Below, piece after piece: positions 6,248 to 10,431 of a stretch of 10,431 bases of DNA (positions are counted from its first letter, which is position 1; each line of letters starts with the position of its first letter). Location: NCBI GenBank assembly GCA_018971925.1, contig JAGWZT010000036.1, forward strand, positions 1 through 10,431. Direction: 5' to 3'. The notes under the pieces are model-generated. The model did not search any database. It was not told the origin of the DNA and saw only the letters and a list, made by a program, of their open reading frames with translations. A program made the position numbers and the translations under genes. This DNA is from Lysobacteraceae bacterium (GTDB taxonomy: Bacteria > Pseudomonadota > Gammaproteobacteria > Xanthomonadales > Rhodanobacteraceae).

Positions 6248-6276
6248 ATTGTAAAGCTGGCTTCGCACATTGTAAA
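6248..6276 (-). promoter_or_regulatory. Probable promoter of the HTH-ATPase-STAS gene
   Basis: On the minus strand TTTACA (6276-6271), a 17-bp spacer and TACAAT (6253-6248) make a good sigma-70-like pair. Both hexamers come from copies of the same CTTTACAAT repeat. The -10 ends 6 nt before the ATG, so the predicted start point is the A of the start codon (leaderless). An alternative pair one repeat upstream (TTTACA 6298-6293, TACAAT 6274-6269, 18-bp spacer) would give a leader of about 20 nt, also without a Shine-Dalgarno. Confidence 0.5.
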
Positions 6277-6299
6277 GTAAATTACAATAAATTGTAAAG
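6248..6299. repeat. ATTGTAA box cluster (putative operator array)
   Basis: ATTGTAAAG occurs three times in direct orientation at 6248-6256, 6269-6277 and 6291-6299, spaced 21 and 22 bp, about two helical turns. An inverted TTACAAT at 6282-6288 makes perfect dyads with both neighbours: ATTGTAA-N6-TTACAAT (6269-6288) and TTACAAT-AA-ATTGTAA (6282-6297). The array is very AT-rich in a G+C-rich window and covers the start region of the HTH-ATPase-STAS gene. It is a likely binding array for that protein's own DNA-binding domain or for another regulator. Confidence 0.65.
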
Positions 6300-6475
6300 T
6301 TACATTGGACCAAAGGCTTAGGGTGCCGAAGCTCCTCACTAAAGCTGTGCACGCACCGGCAACTGCCCCATCGAATTTCGTTTCGGGTTCGACTCGTGAT
6401 GAAACTCCCGGTCGCCCGAAGATGGCGAGCTTGGAAATGGCACGGCCCTTTGCATTGGATCCGAAGCGGATCAGG
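6300..6475. other. Intergenic region upstream of the HTH-ATPase-STAS gene, downstream of prfC
   Basis: No gene is recognised in these 176 bases. A frame stays open on the minus strand from just after the prfC stop, but it has no recognisable protein. A GGTTCGACTC string near 6390 resembles a tRNA T-loop, but no stem forms around it. The prfC-proximal end holds a small hairpin, listed separately. Confidence 0.5.
6458..6472 (-). terminator. Small hairpin just after the prfC stop
   Basis: GATCCG and CGGATC form a perfect 6-bp stem with a 3-nt loop, beginning 4 nt after the prfC stop codon. The position suits a transcript end, but no T-run follows, so it would be an atypical or 3'-protecting hairpin. 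Confidence 0.3.
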
Positions 6476-8071
6476 TTAGGTTGCGTTTGCGACCTCGCGC
6501 GTATCCGTGAAGGTGACGTCGGGCCAGCGTTCCTGCGCGAGCTGCAGGTTCACGCGCGTCGGCGCCAGATACACCAGTTGCTCCGCGGCATCGATGGCAA
6601 GGTGCATGGCGTTGCGCTCGCGGAAGTCGGCAAGCTTCTTCGCGTCGTCGCAATGCACCCAGCGCGCGGTGACGACGCCCACGTTTTCGAACGCGCAATC
6701 GACGTTGTACTCGTCCTTCAGCCGGTACGCGGCGACGTCGAACTGCAACACGCCGACCGCGCCCAGGATCAAGTCGTTCGACATCAGCGGGCGGAAGAAT
6801 TGGGTCGCGCCTTCCTCCGACAATTGCTCCAGGCCCGCGCGCAGCGCCTTCATCTTCAAGGGATCGCGCAGGTGCGCGCGGCGGAACAGTTCCGGCGCGA
6901 AATTGGGGATGCCGGTGAAGACGAGCTTCTCGCCTTCGCTGAAACTGTCGCCGATCGAGATGGTGCCGTGGTTGTGCAGGCCGATCACGTCACCGGGCCA
7001 GGCGGTTTCGGCGATCTCGCGCTCGCTGGCCATGAAGGTCAGCGCGTTGGCAAGTTTCACTTCCTTGCCCGTGCGGACGTGCAGCGCCTTCATGCCTGAC
7101 TTGTAGTTGCCCGAGCATACGCGCAGGAATGCCACGCGATCGCGGTGCGCCGGGTCCATGTTGGCCTGGATCTTGAACACGAAGCCGGAGAGTTTTTCTT
7201 CGTCGGGCGACACTTCGCGGGTCGCCGCCGCGCGTGCCTGCGGTGAAGGCGCGTGCTCGACGAAGAAATCCAGCAGCGGCTGTACGCCGAAATTGTTGAT
7301 GCCCGAGCCGAAGAACACCGGCGTCTGCTCGCCGGCGAGGTACTTTTTGACGTCGAACGGGTGCGAGGCGCCCTGCACCAGTTCCAGTTCCTCGCGCAGT
7401 TCGGCGAGCGCATCGGCGCCGATGCGCTGTTCGAGTTCGGGGTCGTCCAGTCCGTCGAGGATCGTGGAATCCTGGCGGGTGAAGTTGCGTCCGGACTCGT
7501 ACAGGTGCACCTCGTCGTCGAGCAGGTGATACACGCCCTTCAGTCGTTTGCCCATGCCGATCGGCCAGGTTACCGGCGCGCACTGGATCTTCAGCACGCT
7601 CTCGACTTCATCCAGAAGTTCGATCGGCGAGCGGCCCTCGCGGTCGAGCTTGTTGATGAAGGTCATGATCGGCGTGGTGCGCAGCCGGCACACCTCCATC
7701 AACTTGATGGTTCGCTCTTCCACCCCTTTGGCGCAGTCGATCACCATCAGCGCCGAATCGACCGCGGTCAGCACGCGATAGGTGTCCTCGGAAAAGTCCG
7801 CGTGGCCGGGTGTGTCCAGCAGGTTGACGATGCGGCCTTCGTACGGGAATTGCATCACCGAGCTGGTCACCGAAATGCCGCGCTCCTTTTCCATCGCCAT
7901 CCAATCGGACGTCGCGTGGCGCGCGGACTTGCGCGATTTCACCGCGCCGGCCATCTGGATCGCGCCGCCGAACAGCAGCAGCTTTTCGGTCAGCGTGGTC
8001 TTGCCGGCGTCCGGGTGCGAGATGATCGCGAAGGTGCGGCGGCGACGGGTTTCGGTCGACTGGTTGGACAT
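6476..8071 (-). CDS. prfC: Peptide chain release factor 3 (RF3)
   Basis: RF3 is a cytosolic translational GTPase that removes RF1 and RF2 from the ribosome after peptide release. The 531-residue protein matches the E. coli family throughout. GTPase motifs: G1 SHPDAGKT (18-25), G2 RGISVTS (64-70), G3 DTPGH (86-90), G4 NKLD (140-143). Further RF3 stretches include CAPVTWPIGMGKRLKGVYHL, FKIQANMDPAHRDRVAFLRV, PGDVIGLHNHGT, FTGIPNFAPELFRR and GAVGVLQFDV. The ATG at 8071 (MSNQSTE) is chosen because the only earlier in-frame start, a TTG at 8092, lies in the loop of an inverted repeat. No clear Shine-Dalgarno precedes it; the 3' arm of a 10-bp hairpin ends 5 nt before the ATG. The M20 peptidase gene lies 68 bp upstream on the same strand. 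The protein looks intact. Confidence 0.97.
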   Translation of the reverse strand: MSNQSTETRRRRTFAIISHPDAGKTTLTEKLLLFGGAIQMAGAVKSRKSARHATSDWMAMEKERGISVTSSVMQFPYEGRIVNLLDTPGHADFSEDTYRVLTAVDSALMVIDCAKGVEERTIKLMEVCRLRTTPIMTFINKLDREGRSPIELLDEVESVLKIQCAPVTWPIGMGKRLKGVYHLLDDEVHLYESGRNFTRQDSTILDGLDDPELEQRIGADALAELREELELVQGASHPFDVKKYLAGEQTPVFFGSGINNFGVQPLLDFFVEHAPSPQARAAATREVSPDEEKLSGFVFKIQANMDPAHRDRVAFLRVCSGNYKSGMKALHVRTGKEVKLANALTFMASEREIAETAWPGDVIGLHNHGTISIGDSFSEGEKLVFTGIPNFAPELFRRAHLRDPLKMKALRAGLEQLSEEGATQFFRPLMSNDLILGAVGVLQFDVAAYRLKDEYNVDCAFENVGVVTARWVHCDDAKKLADFRERNAMHLAIDAAEQLVYLAPTRVNLQLAQERWPDVTFTDTREVANAT

Positions 8072-8076
8072 GGAAA

Positions 8077-8103
8077 GCGGGTTTGCACGCAACGCAAACC
8101 CGC
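8077..8103 (-). terminator. 10-bp inverted repeat directly before prfC: terminator or leader hairpin
   Basis: GCGGGTTTGC (8077-8086) and GCAAACCCGC (8094-8103) are perfect complements with a 7-nt loop. On the minus strand the hairpin lies between the peptidase stop (8140) and the prfC start (8071), with only CTTTCC-like sequence after it, a T-run of three. It could end peptidase transcripts, act as a DNA operator, or hold the prfC start region in structure. A -10-like TAGAAT (8110-8105) just upstream favours a prfC promoter here. Confidence 0.45.
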
Positions 8104-8104
8104 C

Positions 8105-8110
8105 ATTCTA
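8105..8110 (-). promoter_or_regulatory. Candidate prfC -10 element
   Basis: TAGAAT on the minus strand matches TATAAT in five of six positions. TTGGGT lies 17 bp upstream as a weak -35. The predicted start at about 8098 falls inside the 5' arm of the inverted repeat at 8077-8103, which would then work more as a DNA site than as a full RNA hairpin. Confidence 0.35.
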
Positions 8111-8139
8111 GCGGCGCCCGTCAAACCACCCAAGACACG

Positions 8140-9531
8140 TCATTGCGTGAGCCTGGTCAGCAGGTTGTGCCAGTACTCCAGCGCCCAAGGCACGTTCGAA
8201 GCCAGCAACTTTTCGTTGAGGCCGTGGGCAAACGTGTCGTTGGGCTTGGAAAATGTCGGATCGACGCCGTAACTCGGCACGCCGGCATTGCGGAAATACA
8301 TGCTGTCGGAGGCGCCGGCCGACATGCCCGGCACGATGTCGAGACCGGGATAGCGCTGGTGCACCGTCGCGCTGACGGCGTCCACCACGTCCTTGCGCAA
8401 CGGCGACGCCGGACTTTCCACAGGCGGCGGCTGGCGCACCGTGATCTTGACGCTCGGGTCATTGATCACCTTCGTGAGCGTGGCCTGCACGGCGGCGACA
8501 TGCGTGCCGGGGAAGATGCGGCAATTGATGTTGGCGTCGGCGCGTTGCGGCAGTGCGTTCAATGCGTGCCCGCCGTCCAGCATGGTCGCGACGCAGGTCG
8601 TGCGTATCTGGCCGACGTAGGCCGGGTCGGCCGAAAGCACCGCGGCCGCCTTGGCGTCATCCGGGTTCGCGGCGAACGCGCGCATCGCCTCCGCGATCGG
8701 GCCGGTGTTGTGTTCGCCGGTTGCCTTCAACGAAGCCAGCGTGATCTCGCTGTGCTGCACCGGGAATTGATACGCGGCCACCCGATCGAGCGCCCTGGCC
8801 AGTCGATAGATCGCGTTCTTCGGCACATCGGGTTCACTGGAATGACCGCCGGCCGAGGTGACAGTCAACTTGAAGTCGGCGTAGGTCTTTTCGGCGGCCT
8901 GGATTTCGTACACCACCGGCTTGCCCTGTGCATTCAGGGTGCCGCCGCCCGCGTCGGCGTTGAGCAGGAATTCGGCATCGTGGTAACGCTTGGCGAGTTC
9001 ACGGGTCGAGGCCATGTCGGTCTCCTCGTCACCCGAAAACACCAGGATCATGCTGCGCTTCGGCACGTAGTGTTCGCGCTTGAATCGCATCATCGTCTCA
9101 ACCAGCGCGATGACGTTGGTCTTCATGTCGGCCACGCCACGGCCATACAGATAACCGTTTTGCTCGATCAGCTTGAACGGGTCGCGCTGCCAATCGGCCG
9201 GGTTCGCGGCGACCACGTCCATGTGCCCGGACAGCAGGATGGGTTTCAACTTCGCGTCACTGCCGCGGTAATGCACGACCAGTGCGGCGGTGTGTTCGAC
9301 CGGAATGATCTCGATGTCGGATTTGGCGAAACCGGCCGATTCCAGATTGCCCGCGAGGTATTGCGCGAAGGCGGGAACCTGGTCCTTGCCTTCCACCGTT
9401 TGCGTGGCGATCGCGTGTCGCAACATGGCCATGGTTTCCGGCATCGCCTGCGCGGTGGTTTCCGCGAAGGTTTGCGGGGTGGCAAGGGTCAGGGCGAGGC
9501 CAACGGCCAGGCAGATACGCGGCATCGGCAT
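8140..9531 (-). CDS. Secreted M20-family zinc metallopeptidase
   Basis: A 463-residue M20 (ArgE/CPG2/carboxypeptidase-like) peptidase, a two-metal hydrolase that trims peptides or amidated amino acids. The N-terminus (MPMPRICLAVGLALTLATPQ, then TFA) is a typical Sec signal peptide with cleavage expected after residue 23, so it acts in the periplasm or outside. Metal and catalytic residues are all present: His103 and Asp105 in SGHMDVV, bridging Asp135 in GRGVADMKTN, the Glu169-Glu170 pair in SGDEETDM, Asp193 in LNADAGGG, and His436 in FAHGLNEKL. A dimerisation (lid) domain lies at about 210-340 with the family's AGGHSSEP and NxxP-like features. Substrate is unknown. It sits 66 bp after yceI and 68 bp before prfC on the same strand. 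Start: the ATG at 9531; an ATG two codons later is also possible. The ribosome site is weak (GGA 7 nt upstream). Confidence 0.93.
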   Translation of the reverse strand: MPMPRICLAVGLALTLATPQTFAETTAQAMPETMAMLRHAIATQTVEGKDQVPAFAQYLAGNLESAGFAKSDIEIIPVEHTAALVVHYRGSDAKLKPILLSGHMDVVAANPADWQRDPFKLIEQNGYLYGRGVADMKTNVIALVETMMRFKREHYVPKRSMILVFSGDEETDMASTRELAKRYHDAEFLLNADAGGGTLNAQGKPVVYEIQAAEKTYADFKLTVTSAGGHSSEPDVPKNAIYRLARALDRVAAYQFPVQHSEITLASLKATGEHNTGPIAEAMRAFAANPDDAKAAAVLSADPAYVGQIRTTCVATMLDGGHALNALPQRADANINCRIFPGTHVAAVQATLTKVINDPSVKITVRQPPPVESPASPLRKDVVDAVSATVHQRYPGLDIVPGMSAGASDSMYFRNAGVPSYGVDPTFSKPNDTFAHGLNEKLLASNVPWALEYWHNLLTRLTQ

Positions 9532-9562
9532 GCGGGAGTCCGGGCAGTTTCAGGAGTCCTGC

Positions 9563-9568
9563 AGTATA
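9563..9568 (-). promoter_or_regulatory. Candidate -10 for the M20 peptidase gene
   Basis: TATACT on the minus strand matches the -10 consensus in five of six positions and would start transcription about 25 nt before the ATG at 9531. No recognisable -35 lies 16-18 bp upstream, so it would need an activator or another sigma factor. Confidence 0.3.
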
Positions 9569-9597
9569 GGTGAAGGACGCATCTTCCGGCGTACGCC

Positions 9598-10200
9598 TCA
9601 CTTGTCCTGCACGGCCTCGACCTGGATCTGCATCGACACTTTCATGTCCATGCCGAACGATTGCCCGGCATTGATGCCGAAATCGGCACGATCGAACGTG
9701 GCGGAGGCCTCCGCGCCGCAACGCTCGCGCGGTTTCACCACGAAATCGGGGATGCATTTGAAATGCTCGATCTTGAGGTCGACCGGTCGCGTGACGCCGT
9801 GCAGGGTCAATTTCCCGACCACGCGCGTGGGTGCGTCATCGACGAAATCCGCAAGCGTGCCGTCATAGACCGCGGTCGGATACTTCGCCGCATCGAAGAA
9901 CGCGCACTGGGTCTTGCACAGCGGCGCGGGGATCGCATCGCGCAGCACCATCTGCGTCAGCGGCGGGTTGCCGAAATTGATGCTGTCGACTTGCGTCATG
10001 ATGTGCACGCTGCCCGTCTGCTTCGCGCGATCCAGCGTGATCGCGCCGCTGCTGTGGTCGAACTTGCCGCGCCAGGTCGAGAGCCCCATGTGGTCGGCGG
10101 CAAAGCTCGGATGGGTGTGGTCCGGATCGATGGTGTAGTGCACTGGTTTGGCGGCGGCCGCACCGGTGGCGATCAACAACGCGAGCAGTAGAAAGCGCAT
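9598..10200 (-). CDS. YceI-family periplasmic protein
   Basis: A 200-residue YceI protein. Members are periplasmic lipocalin-like beta-barrels that bind isoprenoid or other long lipids; the role here is not known. Seen: signal peptide MRFLLLALLIATGAAAA with cleavage after about residue 17; the family opening YTIDPDHTHPSFAADHMGLSTWRGKF (in two parts, 22-47); the central FFDAAKYPTAVYDGTL (101-116); GKLTLHGVTRPVDLKI (129-144); and the closing ATFDRADFGINAG (167-179). Four cysteines (95, 99, 149, 161) occur in the mature protein, two of them as C-x3-C, allowing disulfides in the periplasm. The length is normal for the family. GGAG lies 8 nt before the ATG at 10200. The M20 peptidase follows 66 bp downstream on the same strand. 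Confidence 0.95.
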   Translation of the reverse strand: MRFLLLALLIATGAAAAKPVHYTIDPDHTHPSFAADHMGLSTWRGKFDHSSGAITLDRAKQTGSVHIMTQVDSINFGNPPLTQMVLRDAIPAPLCKTQCAFFDAAKYPTAVYDGTLADFVDDAPTRVVGKLTLHGVTRPVDLKIEHFKCIPDFVVKPRERCGAEASATFDRADFGINAGQSFGMDMKVSMQIQVEAVQDK

Positions 10201-10310
10201 CGTGGATTCTCCGTGTCTTTGAGGAAATTGAAACTCGTTGCAATCAGGTGCCTTTCAATGGCGCGGCGAGCGGCGAGACCGCAATCGACAGGACGCGATG
10301 TCCTTGCGCA
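10201..10310. other. Intergenic region upstream of yceI
   Basis: No gene seen in these 110 bases. It should hold the yceI promoter, but no strong -35/-10 pair stands out. A 5-bp inverted repeat (AGGAC 10290-10294, GTCCT 10300-10304) lies just after the stop of the upstream gene and has no T-run. Confidence 0.5.
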
Positions 10311-10431
10311 TCAGTGGCCAGGATGGTCCGTGCCGTATTCGTCGTGCAGGCGCCACCACGTGTACGGTTCGCCCTGTGGCCAGCCTTGCGGCGAGTCTTC
10401 CCAGGTTTCCTGGCGGCCGTACGGCGTCAGG
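10311..10431 (-). CDS. C-terminal end of an unrecognised protein, cut by window edge
   Basis: On the minus strand a frame open from the window edge runs 39 codons to a TGA (10313-10311). The peptide is Trp-, Gly- and Pro-rich, with LTPYGRQETWEDSPQGWPQG followed by EPYTWWRLHDEYGTDHPGH. Codon third positions are G/C-rich as in the neighbouring real genes, and it is spaced sensibly from yceI (110 bp). I do not recognise the family. The start and most of the gene lie outside the window. Confidence 0.5.
   Translation of the reverse strand, partial: LTPYGRQETWEDSPQGWPQGEPYTWWRLHDEYGTDHPGH

Noticed and set aside
6242..6352. Extended start of the HTH-ATPase-STAS protein at GTG 6352
   Set aside because: The added residues are translated through the ATTGTAA array and promoter; ATG 6241 begins just before the DNA-binding domain.
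6383..6421. Possible tRNA remnant or attachment site (GGTTCGACTC near 6390)
   Set aside because: Only the loop consensus matches; no T-stem or acceptor pairing forms, and no repeated copy is present to mark an integration.
8083..9573. 496-codon open frame antisense to the M20 peptidase
   Set aside because: The peptidase frame has a signal peptide and all metal ligands; the antisense product is His/Arg/Val-rich with no recognisable motif.
10290..10304. Small inverted repeat as terminator of the rightmost gene
   Set aside because: Five-base arms with no T-run are too weak to call.

Overview
The window is G+C-rich chromosomal DNA from a gammaproteobacterium. Protein resemblances (GTP-dependent PEP carboxykinase, FadE of the E. 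coli type, RF3, a YceI protein) and codon use suggest the order Xanthomonadales/Lysobacterales, perhaps Rhodanobacteraceae. That placement is inferred from general knowledge, not from a search. I see no rRNA, insertion sequence, prophage or CRISPR array. Coding density is high, and no gene-free stretch exceeds 300 bases.

Layout. (1) 1-794, minus: the N-terminal 264 residues of pckG, cut by the window edge. (2) 1036-1653, minus, and 1707-2636, plus: a divergent pair made of a TetR-type repressor and an alpha/beta hydrolase. They share a 53-bp promoter region with two near-identical 18-bp operator-like repeats. (3) 2667-5144, plus: a full fadE acyl-CoA dehydrogenase 30 bp after the hydrolase. 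A long hairpin with tRNA-like features on the minus strand spans the junction. (4) 5183-6241, minus, convergent with fadE: a single-chain HTH / GHKL-ATPase / STAS-like (DUF4325-type) protein behind an AT-rich cluster of ATTGTAA boxes. (5) 6476-8071, 8140-9531 and 9598-10200, all minus: prfC (RF3), a secreted M20 metallopeptidase and a secreted YceI protein. (6) 10311-10431, minus: the last 39 codons of an unrecognised gene.

How the genes may work together. The TetR, hydrolase and FadE genes look like a small regulated acyl/lipid catabolism unit: the repressor would control itself and the hydrolase-fadE transcript. PckG next door is the gluconeogenic exit used when fatty acids or acetate feed the TCA cycle, so the neighbourhood is metabolically coherent, although pckG probably has its own promoter. 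The prfC-peptidase-yceI run is collinear but functionally mixed.

Most interesting points. Three genes (tetR, hydrolase, HTH-ATPase-STAS) lack a Shine-Dalgarno and have a -10-like hexamer ending 6 or 7 nt before the ATG, which predicts leaderless mRNAs. fadE, pckG and yceI have normal ribosome sites. The two operator arrays and the tRNA-like hairpin are the main structures not explained by the genes.
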